From: Chitinophaga sp. Ak27
GTDB taxonomy: Bacteria; Bacteroidota; Bacteroidia; Chitinophagales; Chitinophagaceae
DNA: 64,000 nt
NCBI RefSeq assembly: GCF_012726295.1
Contig: NZ_JABAOB010000010.1
Span: forward strand, 62,001 to 126,000
Reading direction: 5' to 3'
Part shown: piece after piece, positions 1-8,700 of the stretch
How positions within the stretch are numbered: position 1 is the first letter of the stretch
Layout: every line of letters begins with the position of its first letter
Notes under the pieces: model-generated
The model's input: the letters and a program-made list of their open reading frames with translations, nothing else
Told to the model about the DNA's origin: nothing
The model's database searches: none
Made by a program: the position numbers and the translations under genes

Positions 1-287
1 AAAGAGGAACCTACTGTTTCGCCGGTAAGTAGCTGGTTGGTATAGATGACAGTAGCTATGGAGGTGGCCTTCACAAAGTGAACACTGTCCCCGGGTTGAA
101 GAATCTGGTAGTACAGTCCGGATACATCCCGCTGGGCGGTGAGGTTATGTGAACTTAGATAATCCTGTATAACACTTTCGGCCCGGACGTCTGCCTGGGG
201 CATTTGCGACATATTATCTTTTTTCAGGCAGCTTCCCATTGTTAGGAGGAGGCATGCACCTATCATAAGTTTTACAGCTGTATTCAT
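1..287 (-). CDS. FKBP-type peptidyl-prolyl isomerase-like lipoprotein, N-terminal part (cut by window edge)
   Basis: An open reading frame starts at the ATG at 287 and runs off the left edge (about 95 codons seen). It begins MNTAVKLMIGACLLLTMGSC, a signal peptide ending in a lipobox with Cys20 as the acylated residue, so the product should be a lipoprotein. It continues with a helical stretch and then GLYYQILQPGDSV, which resembles the entry into the FKBP fold in Bacteroidota FKBP-type lipoproteins. The catalytic part lies outside the window, so the isomerase function is inferred from this short similarity only. It lies downstream of groS-groL on the same strand, separated from groL by a terminator. 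Confidence 0.6.
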   Translation of the reverse strand, partial: MNTAVKLMIGACLLLTMGSCLKKDNMSQMPQADVRAESVIQDYLSSHNLTAQRDVSGLYYQILQPGDSVHFVKATSIATVIYTNQLLTGETVGSS

Positions 288-360
288 CCGCTTCTATTTA
301 CTATCCAGTGTATTAAACGGCGATTTGTCGGAAAATGTTACAATCGCTGTGGCGGGAATA

Positions 361-398
361 AAAAAACTCCTGCCAGGGCAAACCTGCAGGAGTTTTTT
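361..398 (-). terminator. Rho-independent terminator of groL
   Basis: A perfect 13-bp inverted repeat (361-373 with 386-398, core ACTCCTGC/GCAGGAGT) has A and T runs at its outer ends. Read on the minus strand it ends in a U-run 19 bases after the groL stop codon. Confidence 0.85.
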
Positions 399-416
399 GT
401 ATAGTAATAATACAGA

Positions 417-2054
417 TTAATAATCCATACCCATACCGTGGCCACCACCACCCATTGCAGGAGCAGCAGCTTTAGGTTCTGGTTTGTCTGCGATTACGCA
501 TTCGGTAGTCAGCAGCATAGCAGCGATAGAAGCAGCGTTTTCCAGTGCGATACGGCTTACTTTAGTAGGATCGATTACACCTGCAGCCAGTAAGTTTTCG
601 TATTTCTCGGAACGGGCGTTGAAACCGTAGTCCCCTTTACCTTCTTTCACTTTCTGTACTACGATAGAACCTTCGATACCGGCGTTAGCGGTGATCTGAC
701 GTAATGGTTCTTCGATAGCGCGTTTAACGATAGAGATACCGGTTTGCTCGTCTTCGTTGTCGCCTTTCAGATTTTCCAGGGCTTCGATAGAGCGGATGTA
801 AGCAACACCACCACCAGGTACGATACCTTCTTCAACAGCAGCGCGGGTAGCGTGTAATGCGTCATCAACGCGGTCTTTCTTTTCTTTCATTTCTACTTCA
901 GTAGCGGCACCTACGTACAGTACAGCCACACCACCGCTTAATTTAGCGAGACGTTCCTGTAATTTTTCGCGATCGTAGTCAGAAGTAGTTACTTCGATCT
1001 GTGCTTTAATTTGTCCGATACGGCCCTGGATAGCGTCTTTTTCGCCTCTACCGCCTACGATAGTAGTGTTATCTTTATCGATAGTGATAGATTCTGCTTT
1101 ACCGAGATAAGTCAGGTCAGCATTTTCCAGTTTGTAACCTTGTTCTTCGCTGATAACGATACCACCGGTGAGGGTAGCAATGTCCTGCAGCATATCTTTT
1201 CTTCTGTCGCCAAAGCCAGGAGCTTTAACAGCAGCAACTTTCAGGGTACCACGCAGTTTATTTACCACCAGGGTAGCCAGTGCTTCACCTTCCAGGTCTT
1301 CAGAGATGATTACCAATGGAGCGCCTTGCTGAGCTACTTTTTCCAGGATGTGCAGGATATCCTTCATGGTACTGATCTTCTTGTCGTAGATCAGGATGTA
1401 AGGGTTAGCCAGTTCAGCCTGCATTTTTTCGCTGTTGGTAATGAAGTAAGGAGACAGATAACCGCGATCGAATTGCATACCTTCTACTACTTCTACAGTA
1501 GTGTCGGTACCTTTTGCTTCTTCTACGGTGATTACGCCATCTTTGGTTACTTTCTGCATTGCCTGGGCAATCAGTTTACCGATTTCGCTATCATTGTTAG
1601 CGGAAATAGAAGCCACCTGTTCAATTTTCTGGGTGTCGTTACCAACACTTTCAGATTGTTTTTTCAGGTTATCCACGATTGCTTTTACAGCTTTGTCGAT
1701 ACCACGTTTCAGGTCCATTGGGTTAGCACCGGCAGCTACGTTTTTCAAACCTTCGCCGATGATAGCCTGTGCCAATACGGTAGCAGTGGTAGTACCATCA
1801 CCTGCCAGATCAGCAGTTTTGGAGGCTACTTCTTTTACCATTTGCGCACCCATATTTTCGATAGCGTCTTCCAGTTCAATTTCTTTCGCAACAGTAACAC
1901 CATCTTTAGTTACGCCGGGAGCACCGAATTTCTTTTCGATAACTACGTTACGACCTTTAGGTCCCAGGGTTACTTTAACGGCATCAGCCAGTACGTCCAC
2001 GCCCTTCTTCATTTTGTTGCGGGCGTCTATATTGAAGAAAATTTGTTTTGCCAT
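417..2054 (-). CDS. groL: Chaperonin GroEL (Hsp60)
   Basis: This 545-residue protein is full length and colinear with the GroEL family. It forms the ATP-driven double-ring cage that folds cytoplasmic proteins together with GroES. The N-terminus (MAKQIFFNIDARNKMKKGVDVLADAV) has the usual start, the ATP-binding segment GDGTTTATVLAQ lies near residue 85, and the C-terminus is the flexible GGGGHGMGMDY tail. It lies 54 bases downstream of groS on the same strand and must be cotranscribed with it. It is followed by a clear terminator. I see nothing irregular in the sequence. Confidence 0.98.
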   Translation of the reverse strand: MAKQIFFNIDARNKMKKGVDVLADAVKVTLGPKGRNVVIEKKFGAPGVTKDGVTVAKEIELEDAIENMGAQMVKEVASKTADLAGDGTTTATVLAQAIIGEGLKNVAAGANPMDLKRGIDKAVKAIVDNLKKQSESVGNDTQKIEQVASISANNDSEIGKLIAQAMQKVTKDGVITVEEAKGTDTTVEVVEGMQFDRGYLSPYFITNSEKMQAELANPYILIYDKKISTMKDILHILEKVAQQGAPLVIISEDLEGEALATLVVNKLRGTLKVAAVKAPGFGDRRKDMLQDIATLTGGIVISEEQGYKLENADLTYLGKAESITIDKDNTTIVGGRGEKDAIQGRIGQIKAQIEVTTSDYDREKLQERLAKLSGGVAVLYVGAATEVEMKEKKDRVDDALHATRAAVEEGIVPGGGVAYIRSIEALENLKGDNEDEQTGISIVKRAIEEPLRQITANAGIEGSIVVQKVKEGKGDYGFNARSEKYENLLAAGVIDPTKVSRIALENAASIAAMLLTTECVIADKPEPKAAAPAMGGGGHGMGMDY

Positions 2055-2108
2055 AATACTTTTTTGTAGATTTTTCTTTTAGGAATTAATGCATTATCCG
2101 GCTTTATC

Positions 2109-2390
2109 TTAAACGATAGCCAAGATATCGGATTCACGCATGATTAAGTAATCCTCGCCTTCGATAGGAAGCTCCTGACCAGAGTATTTACCGTACAGAA
2201 CAGTATCGCCAACTTTCACAGTGATCGGCTCATCTTTTTTACCAGGACCGGCAGCCACTACAGTGCCTCTTACGGGTTTTTCTTTTGCAGTATCGGGGAT
2301 AATGATACCACCAGCTGTTTTCTCTTCTGCCGCTGCAGGTTTCACAATTACCCTGTCAGCTAAAGGTTTAATACTTAATTGTTTAGCCAT
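2109..2390 (-). CDS. groS: Co-chaperonin GroES (Hsp10)
   Basis: The 93-residue product has the normal GroES length and pattern: PLADRVIVKPAAAEEKTAGGIIIPDTA at the N-terminus including the mobile loop, then GDTVLYGKYSGQEL and the terminal RESDILAIV. It caps the GroEL ring. It is the first gene of the groS-groL operon. The usual GroE control element CIRCE (TTAGCACTC-N9-GAGTGCTAA) is not present in the 356 bases upstream, so HrcA-type control is not supported here. A TAAATTTG box on the minus strand at 2471-2478 may be part of its promoter. Confidence 0.98.
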   Translation of the reverse strand: MAKQLSIKPLADRVIVKPAAAEEKTAGGIIIPDTAKEKPVRGTVVAAGPGKKDEPITVKVGDTVLYGKYSGQELPIEGEDYLIMRESDILAIV

Positions 2391-2470
2391 AGTAGTTTTT
2401 ATTTAAAAAAGATGTTTAATTTTTTATGCTCTTCCCGTCCACGAGAATTGTGCCAAGGCGGATTTCGGGT

Positions 2471-2478
2471 CAAATTTA
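2471..2478 (-). promoter_or_regulatory. Candidate groS promoter (-7 box)
   Basis: The minus strand reads TAAATTTG, matching the Bacteroidota -7 consensus TAnnTTTG, 81 bases before the groS start. I see no clear TTG box at the -33 position, so support is weak. Confidence 0.3.
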
Positions 2479-2710
2479 CAGGTTAGTAGCACCGGGACTG
2501 GCGCGGATACTGACAAATCATGACAGGTTACCCGAAAAAATGACAGTATTACTCTTACAAAGCCGCCAAGTGGCAAAGAAACGAAGCATATAAGGCACAT
2601 CGCCAGCGTCATCTCCTGTGAGAAAAACCAGGCAAACTCCGTTGTTGCTTACCTGCTTAACGCCTTTGCGGGCAAAATTCCTCCGGATGTCAAATATGAA
2701 TTTTTTTCTC

Positions 2711-2718
2711 TAATTTTG
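2711..2718 (+). promoter_or_regulatory. Candidate nusB promoter (-7 box)
   Basis: TAATTTTG matches TAnnTTTG, the Bacteroidota housekeeping -7 box, and ends 28 bases before the nusB start codon, a typical leader length. No clear -33 TTG is visible. Confidence 0.5.
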
Positions 2719-2746
2719 CGCCCTTATACCAGTTCTTTTTTATACG

Positions 2747-3676
2747 ATGATCAGTAGAAGAAACATCCGGGTAAAGGTGATGCAAACACTTTATGCCCTG
2801 GAAACGATGGAGCAAAGCAGCATTAAGCCAGGTACGGCTACCAGACTTTTGAATGAGAAGCTGGATCAAACCTGCCAGATCTTTACCTACATACTTAATT
2901 CAGTAGTACAGGTAGCGCAATATGCAGAAATTGATGCGGCTGCCCGTGCCTCCAAACACTTACCCTCTGCCGAGGACCTGCAGGTAAATACCAAAATAGC
3001 AGGAAATGAGTTTATTTTCCAGATAGTCAATGATAAGGGTTTCCAGGTCAACCTGGAGCAGTGGAAAATGAAGCTGCATACGGATGACGATCTGCTCAGA
3101 AAACTATACAACCAGTTAGTGGCTACCGATACCTACAAGGCTTATATCGCGGATAACAGTCGCACTAAAGCCGGAGAAAAGGAAATACTGGAGTTCATTT
3201 ATAAAGAAATACTGGCAAAAAGTGAATTATTTGCCCAGCACATGGAAGATACCTTCCTCCACTGGGGTGATGACGAGGAAATGATGGGGATTCTGATAAA
3301 TAACTATTTCAACAAGCCTCATCTTTTCAATTTCCTCCAACTGATCAGTAAAGAGAAACTGGATTATGGCCGGGAATTGCTACTGACAGTAATCGACAAA
3401 AAAGAGTACTGCCTGGAGCTGATCAAGCCTAAACTGCAAAACTGGGATTCTGAGCGTATTGCCGCGGTAGATATGTTGCTGATGGAAATGGGTGTATGTG
3501 AATTTCTCTATTTCCCGACTATTCCTACCAAGGTTACTATCAACGAATACATTGACCTGGCAAAAGCATACAGCACTCCGCAAAGTGGCCAGTTTATCAA
3601 CGGTATTCTTGATAATATCCTGAAAGACCTGGAAAAAGAGCAGTTAGTGCAGAAACAGGACCGTCCCAAAAAGTAA
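2747..3676 (+). CDS. nusB: Transcription antitermination factor NusB (long Bacteroidota form)
   Basis: The 309-residue protein begins MISRRNIRVKVMQTLYALE, the family's RNA-binding N-terminal helix. The all-helical NusB fold resumes in the C-terminal half, with ERIAAVDMLLMEMGVCEF and the conserved end INEYIDLAKAYSTPQSGQFINGILD. NusB with NusE (S10) binds boxA RNA and supports rRNA antitermination. About 130 residues more than E. coli NusB are inserted in the middle, which is usual in this phylum. It heads a forward run with a DUF1573 lipoprotein and yajC, with 37- and 29-base gaps, so an operon is likely. Confidence 0.95.
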   Translation: MISRRNIRVKVMQTLYALETMEQSSIKPGTATRLLNEKLDQTCQIFTYILNSVVQVAQYAEIDAAARASKHLPSAEDLQVNTKIAGNEFIFQIVNDKGFQVNLEQWKMKLHTDDDLLRKLYNQLVATDTYKAYIADNSRTKAGEKEILEFIYKEILAKSELFAQHMEDTFLHWGDDEEMMGILINNYFNKPHLFNFLQLISKEKLDYGRELLLTVIDKKEYCLELIKPKLQNWDSERIAAVDMLLMEMGVCEFLYFPTIPTKVTINEYIDLAKAYSTPQSGQFINGILDNILKDLEKEQLVQKQDRPKK

Positions 3677-3713
3677 GTGGGAAAAGTTATTTTTACCTAA
3701 AAATAGCAACACC

Positions 3714-4157
3714 ATGAAAAGACTGTTCTGTTTACTCGCCTGTGGAAGCCTGCTGATAGCGGCTTGCAACAACAGCGCAAAAAACAATGCCAGCGCGACC
3801 GGAACCGCTGGTAGTGCGCAAAAAAATGAAGCTGGTCAATCCGCTGCCCTATCTTTTGAAGAAAAGGTACACAACTTTGGAGAGATTGTGCAAGGTGAAA
3901 AAGTAGAGTATTCCTTTAAATTCACGAATACAGGCACCAGCCCATTGCTCATTGAAGATGCTATTTCCAGCTGCGGATGCACCGTACCGGAATGGCCCAA
4001 AGAACCGATCAAACCAGGCCAATCGGGCTATATGAAAGTCATTTTCGACAGTCACGGTAAATCTGGTTATACGGAGAAAGAAATCTCTGTTAAAATCAAT
4101 AATAATGATGGCTATGTACTAGGTCCTAAAATTCAGTGTAATATTATTACCAAGTAG
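3714..4157 (+). CDS. DUF1573 lipoprotein
   Basis: The 147-residue protein has a signal peptide with lipobox (LLIAACNNS, Cys18) followed by an Asn/Ala/Gly-rich linker and one DUF1573 domain. The family signature is visible as FGEIVQGEKVEYSFKFTN and then SSCGCTVPEWP. The domain has an immunoglobulin-like fold related to ASPM/SPD-2/Hydin domains; its function is unknown. The gene lies between nusB and yajC, an arrangement I know to be common in Bacteroidota. It is most likely anchored in the periplasm or outer membrane. Confidence 0.88.
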   Translation: MKRLFCLLACGSLLIAACNNSAKNNASATGTAGSAQKNEAGQSAALSFEEKVHNFGEIVQGEKVEYSFKFTNTGTSPLLIEDAISSCGCTVPEWPKEPIKPGQSGYMKVIFDSHGKSGYTEKEISVKINNNDGYVLGPKIQCNIITK

Positions 4158-4186
4158 CCCAGATTAAACTATTAAATCAATTATAG

Positions 4187-4531
4187 ATGAACATCCTGAA
4201 CATTTCTTTAATGGCACCTCAGGCAGGAGCCCAAGGTGGAGGTAGCTCCATGATTTCGTTCCTGTTTTTTGGTGGTATGATTCTCGTTATGTGGCTCTTC
4301 ATGATTCGCCCACAGACTAAGAAAGCCAAACTGCAGAAACAATTTATTGATAATCTGAAGGAAGGAGATAAAATCGTTACTATTGCCGGTATACACGGAA
4401 AAGTGAAGAAAATTAACGATAACAACACCATATTAATGGAAGTTAGTCCAGGAACCAATTTCGTTATCGAACGTTCTGCCATCAGCATGGAATATACTTC
4501 AGCTCAGCAAAAAGCGGCTGATACCAAGTAA
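4187..4531 (+). CDS. yajC: Preprotein translocase accessory subunit YajC
   Basis: The 114-residue protein has one membrane helix (about residues 22-40, FLFFGGMILVMWLFMIRPQ) followed by the conserved cytoplasmic segment KKAKLQKQFIDNLKEGDKIVTIAGIHGKVKKI. YajC associates with SecDF and SecYEG in the inner membrane; secDF itself lies 1.2 kb downstream on the other strand. The N-terminal residues before the helix (APQAGAQGGGSS) are typical of the phylum. It closes the nusB run and is followed by a large hairpin. Confidence 0.95.
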   Translation: MNILNISLMAPQAGAQGGGSSMISFLFFGGMILVMWLFMIRPQTKKAKLQKQFIDNLKEGDKIVTIAGIHGKVKKINDNNTILMEVSPGTNFVIERSAISMEYTSAQQKAADTK

Positions 4532-4554
4532 GACATTACGGATTTATCCATATT

Positions 4555-4601
4555 ATTACGGAGTTGCAGTAGATAGTAATATCTACCCGCAACTCCGTAA
4601 T
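4555..4601 (+). terminator. Large nested hairpin between yajC and coaE (possible terminator)
   Basis: A perfect 13-bp outer stem (ATTACGGAGTTGC, 4555-4567, with 4589-4601) encloses a second perfect 7-bp stem (GTAGATA 4569-4575 with TATCTAC 4580-4586). There is no U-run after it, so it may act as a terminator, an RNA-stability element or an attenuator before coaE. Confidence 0.4.
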
Positions 4602-4639
4602 TCATATGGGGTAATTCCTATTTTTATTTAAATTGAGGC

Positions 4640-5236
4640 ATGTTAAAGATAGGCATCACCGGCGGCATCGGCTCCGGGAAAAGTACCGTTAGTAGAATAT
4701 TTGAACTATTAGGCATTCCTGTTTATTATGCCGATGAAAGGGCAAAAGATATCCTGACCAGGGATTCCGAGCTGATAGCAGCCGTGAAAGCCCATTTTGG
4801 GGCAGAAGTATACGATGAAAATGGCGTATTAAACCGGAAATACCTGGGCAATATCGTATTTAACGATAAGCGGCAGCTGGCATTACTCAACTCGCTGGTT
4901 CACCCTGCCACCATACGCGACTCCGACCAATGGGCGCAGCAGCAACATGCCCCTTATGTACTAAAGGAAGCGGCCCTGTTATTTGAAACAGAATCCTTCC
5001 ATCACCTTGATAAGATCATCGGCGTTTTTGCTCCCCAGCCGCTGCGGATACATCGTGTGATGAAGCGTGATAACGTTACCCGCGATGAAGTACTGGCGCG
5101 TATCAACAAGCAAATTGATGAAACCATCAAAATGCGCCTGAGCGACTACGTGATTTATAACGATGAACAACGAATGGTCATTCCCCAGGTACTGGCCCTG
5201 CATGAACAGCTGTTGGCACTGGCTGCCAACCATTAG
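4640..5236 (+). CDS. coaE: Dephospho-CoA kinase
   Basis: The 198-residue protein has the family length. The P-loop GGIGSGKS lies at residues 8-15, followed by the CoaE segments YADERAKDIL and LNSLVHPATIRDSDQW. It phosphorylates dephospho-CoA on the ribose 3'-hydroxyl with ATP, the last step of CoA synthesis. The start MLKIGITGG is fixed by the closeness of the P-loop. In relatives a CdaR/YbbR-type gene often lies between yajC and coaE; here there is only a hairpin. Confidence 0.96.
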   Translation: MLKIGITGGIGSGKSTVSRIFELLGIPVYYADERAKDILTRDSELIAAVKAHFGAEVYDENGVLNRKYLGNIVFNDKRQLALLNSLVHPATIRDSDQWAQQQHAPYVLKEAALLFETESFHHLDKIIGVFAPQPLRIHRVMKRDNVTRDEVLARINKQIDETIKMRLSDYVIYNDEQRMVIPQVLALHEQLLALAANH

Positions 5237-5283
5237 CGGTTACCTTGGGTATACCGGGTGCTACCCCGCGCAGGCCGTTTCCC

Positions 5284-5291
5284 TAACTTTG
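5284..5291 (+). promoter_or_regulatory. Candidate promoter -7 box of the HesB/IscA-like gene
   Basis: TAACTTTG fits TAnnTTTG. It ends only 8 bases before the ATG at 5300 but 20 before the ATG at 5312, which argues for translation from 5312 if this promoter is used. No -33 TTG is seen at the usual distance. Confidence 0.4.
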
Positions 5292-5299
5292 ATAAAAAT

Positions 5300-5614
5300 A
5301 TGGATGAAAAGATGAGTAAGGCGAATATATCTCCCATACAACTAACTGCACAGGCTGCAGCCATCATAAAAGACCTGTTGAAGGGCGCTACCGAAGCCCC
5401 TTTCCTACGTGTGGGCGTAAAGGGAGGCGGATGTTCCGGTATGGCTTATATGCTGGGATTTGACGCCCGGATGGAAGACGATGACCTCTTCGAAGTAGAT
5501 GGTATCCCGGTTATTATGAAGAAAGCACATGGCATGTACCTGATGGGTATGGAAATAGACTATCAGCAAGGCGAAGAGGCTACAGGCTTCGTATTCAGGC
5601 AACCTGGCAGCTGA
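5300..5614 (+). CDS. HesB/IscA-like iron-sulfur assembly protein lacking the C-terminal CGCG motif
   Basis: The protein belongs to the A-type Fe-S carrier fold: ISPIQLTAQAAAIIKDLL, then LRVGVKGGGCSGMAYMLGF with the first conserved Cys, then the YLMGMEIDYQQGEEATGFVF strand. A-type carriers end in a CGCG motif supplying two more cluster ligands; here the chain stops at FRQPGS and no alternative frame restores it. It may therefore not carry a cluster in the usual way. The start is 5300 (MDEKMSKAN) or, more likely, 5312 (MSKAN); an upstream in-frame GTG at 5258 adds unconserved residues. It converges on secDF across a shared terminator. Confidence 0.82.
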   Translation: MDEKMSKANISPIQLTAQAAAIIKDLLKGATEAPFLRVGVKGGGCSGMAYMLGFDARMEDDDLFEVDGIPVIMKKAHGMYLMGMEIDYQQGEEATGFVFRQPGS

Positions 5615-5642
5615 TCCTATCTTTTATTTTCCTGACACACAT

Positions 5643-5677
5643 AAAAAAAACCTCCTGGATGACCAGGAGGTTTTTAT
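5643..5677. terminator. Bidirectional terminator between the IscA-like gene and secDF
   Basis: A perfect stem CCTCCTGG/CCAGGAGG (5651-5658 with 5663-5670) with loop ATGA is flanked by an A8 run on the left and a T5 run on the right, so it works in both directions between two convergent genes. Confidence 0.9.
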
Positions 5678-5705
5678 TTATCAAACATTGTTTCAGTTAT
5701 CTCAC

Positions 5706-8700
5706 TTATTTAGTAGCAGGAGATGCTTTCTGAGCAGTCACTTCTACAGCGTCTGATTCGTTAGCCAGTTGGTTCTTCTTGTCGAAGTCAACCAGTACGG
5801 GAGCAGCTACGAAGATAGAAGAGTAAGTACCGGTGATCACACCAATCAACATAGCGAAGGCGAAACCACGGGTTACTTCACCACCGAAGATAAACAATAT
5901 CAGGATGGTCAGGAACACTGTCAGCGAAGTCATAATGGTACGGCTCAGGGTATCATTGATCGCTTTGTTGATCACTACATCCCTGTTACGTCCATGGTTT
6001 CCGGTTCTGAAGTACTCGCGGATACGGTCAAACACAATCACGGTATCGTTCATGGAGAAACCAATTACTGTCAGGATCGCCGCAATGAAGTGCTGGTCGA
6101 TTTCCAGGGTAAATGGTACAAAAGAACGGCACCAGGAGAACACTGCCAGTGTAACCAGTACGTCGTGCAGCAGGGAGAAGATAGTACCGATAGAGTACTG
6201 CCATTTGCTGAAACGTAACAGGATATACAGGAAGATAACCACGAGAGACAGTATTGTTGCTTTTACAGCACCAGCGCGTAAGTCGTCCGAAATGGTAGGC
6301 GATACCGTTTGAGATCCTACTACATAACGATTGTTGAACACATCCTGTGTAACGCCGTTATCGTAGAATTTCTTCAGGCCATTGTATAATTTATCTGCTA
6401 CTTCCTTATCTACAGCAAGGTTTTGCTGTTCGATCTTATAAGAAGTAGTGATGCTTAACTGGTTAGTACTTCCGATGGTTTTAACGAATACTTCAGATTC
6501 GAATTCCTTTTTCAGTACGTCTGCCACTTCCTGTCTGTTCATTGGGTGTTCGAAACGAACGGTGTAGCTACGGCCACCGGAGAAATCGATACCGTGGTCG
6601 AAGCCATGGAAGAAGGAAGAAATACCAGCTACCATTACAATAGCAGAGATGATATAAGCATATTTACGTTTGCCTACGAAATCGAAAGCAGCGTGTTTAA
6701 ATACTTTACGGGAAATAGGGGTAAAGTATTCGAAGTGTCTTTTCTTCTTCATCCAGAAGTCGGTTACCATACGGGATACCAGGATACCGCAGAACAGGGA
6801 CAGGAACAGACCGATGATCTGGGTAGTGGCGAAGCCCAGTACCGGGCCTAAACCGAAGTAGAACAGGATGAAGGCGGTAAGCAGGGACGTAACGTGCCCA
6901 TCCAGTACGGGCGCATAAGAACGCTTGTAACCATCTGCCACGGCATCATGGTAGGACTTACCATGGGTAAGTTCATCCTTGATTCTTTCGAAGATGATTA
7001 CGTTGGTATCCACGGCCATACCGATGGTGAGTACCATACCGGCAATACCGGCCATTGTTAACGTAGCGCCCATAGAAGCCAGGATACCGAAGGTAAACAG
7101 CAGGTTGAGCACCAGCGCGATATTAGCTACCCAGCCGGCGGAGTTGTAATACACCAGCATGAGTACGAAAATGATTCCGAAGGAGATCATGAAAGACTTA
7201 GCACCGGCAGCGATAGATTCAGCGCCGAGGGTAGGTCCTACCACCTGTTCCTGTACGATTTGTGCAGGAGCCGGCATTTTACCGGATTTCAGGATGTTGG
7301 CCAGGTCATTTGCTTCTTCAATGGTAAAGCTACCGCTGATAGAAGAGCGGCCACCTGCGATTTCACCCTGGATAGACGGAGCGGAATAAACGATATTATC
7401 CAATACTACGGCTACATAGTTGAGGGTGGTTGGATCTTTAGGATTGGTAGGGGCCAGTTCGCCGGTCAGCTTTTTCCATTCATGGGCACCTACGTTGTCC
7501 ATGGTCATGCTGATTTCCGGTTGGTTGTTCTGGTCCATATCCTGGCGGGCATCCACGATTCTTTCGCCACCTACACGGGGAGCAGGATTAGCGGGGTTTA
7601 CTTTCAGTACGTAAACCGCGATCGGGCCGTGCTTATCTTCTTTATTTTCAGGACCGTATGCAAATACCGCATCTTTAGGCAATACTGCTTTTACAGCAGG
7701 CATTTGCAGGTAACGGTTAAAGGTTGCAGTGTCTTTAGGTAAGATTCTTCCGATAGATGGACCCGGATAAACGGAACCGGTTTGCATATCTACGTTCGGG
7801 AACAGTACCATGAACAGCGGATTTTGCTTCTGCTGTTCTTTGATTTGCAGTTCTTTGCTGGCATTCTTACTGGTGTCGGTTTTTGACAGGTAAGAATTCA
7901 GGCTTCCGCTGGTATCGGCCTTTTCGTTGGCAGCGGTAGCAGCGGGTGTTTTTGCAGTAGTATCTGTGCTGGCAGTGGCTGCAGGAGCATGCGTGTTGAG
8001 GGTATTTTTAATCGCCTCGTTCATAGGGGTGAGTACATTCTGGATAAACTCCGGATTGTTTTTATACACTTCCCTGAACTCGAGGTTAGCAGTAGCCTGC
8101 AGGTATTTGTGAACACGGGCGGCATTATCAACACCAGCCAGTTCCACGGAGATCAGCCCTTTATTCTCGTCCAGGCTGATGTTTGGTTGTGCTACCCCGA
8201 ATTTATCAATACGTTTTTGCAGTACGATATAGGTATTTTTGATAGCGACCCGTGATTCCTTGCGGATCATGTCCAGCACCTGTTGATTGGAGGAGTTGAA
8301 GTTGATATCCTTCTGGTAGGCATTGGCAAAGATGGTAGCCAGTTTACCCTGAGGCGCTACTTCGGCGTATGCTTGTCCGAACAACGTAACAAAATCGGCC
8401 TGGTTAGATTTTTTCAGCTCATTGGCTCTTTCCAGCGCTTTGTTAAATGCAGCATCCTTGGATTGACCGGATAAAGCGCGGATCACGTCTTCCACGTTTA
8501 CTTCCAGTACCACGTTCATACCACCCACGAGATCCAGCCCCAGATTCAGTTCTTTTTCTTTAGCCTTGGTGTAGTTGACATTCCATGGGAAGCCTGCAAT
8601 CTTCGTGCTGCTGGTACTGTCCAAAATCTCTTGTCTCCTTTGTTTAATAAACCCTTTCAGTGTATCTGAGTAGAAACTCTGCAGTTCCTGACTGCCTGGA

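Larger units (their letters stand above)
2391..2746. other. Divergent intergenic region groS / nusB
   Basis: The 356-bp gap between two divergent genes contains no convincing reading frame. It holds a possible groS promoter box (CAAATTTA at 2471-2478, reading TAAATTTG on the minus strand) and a good nusB box (TAATTTTG at 2711-2718). No CIRCE element and no tRNA-like fold were found by eye. Confidence 0.6.

Noticed and set aside
1011..2069. Long plus-strand open frame (352 codons) across groL
   Set aside because: It is the antisense of the conserved groL coding sequence, and its composition (many Phe, Ser, Tyr) is that of a shadow frame.
2391..2746. CIRCE operator upstream of groS
   Set aside because: The sequence TTAGCACTC-N9-GAGTGCTAA or a close variant is not found on either strand.
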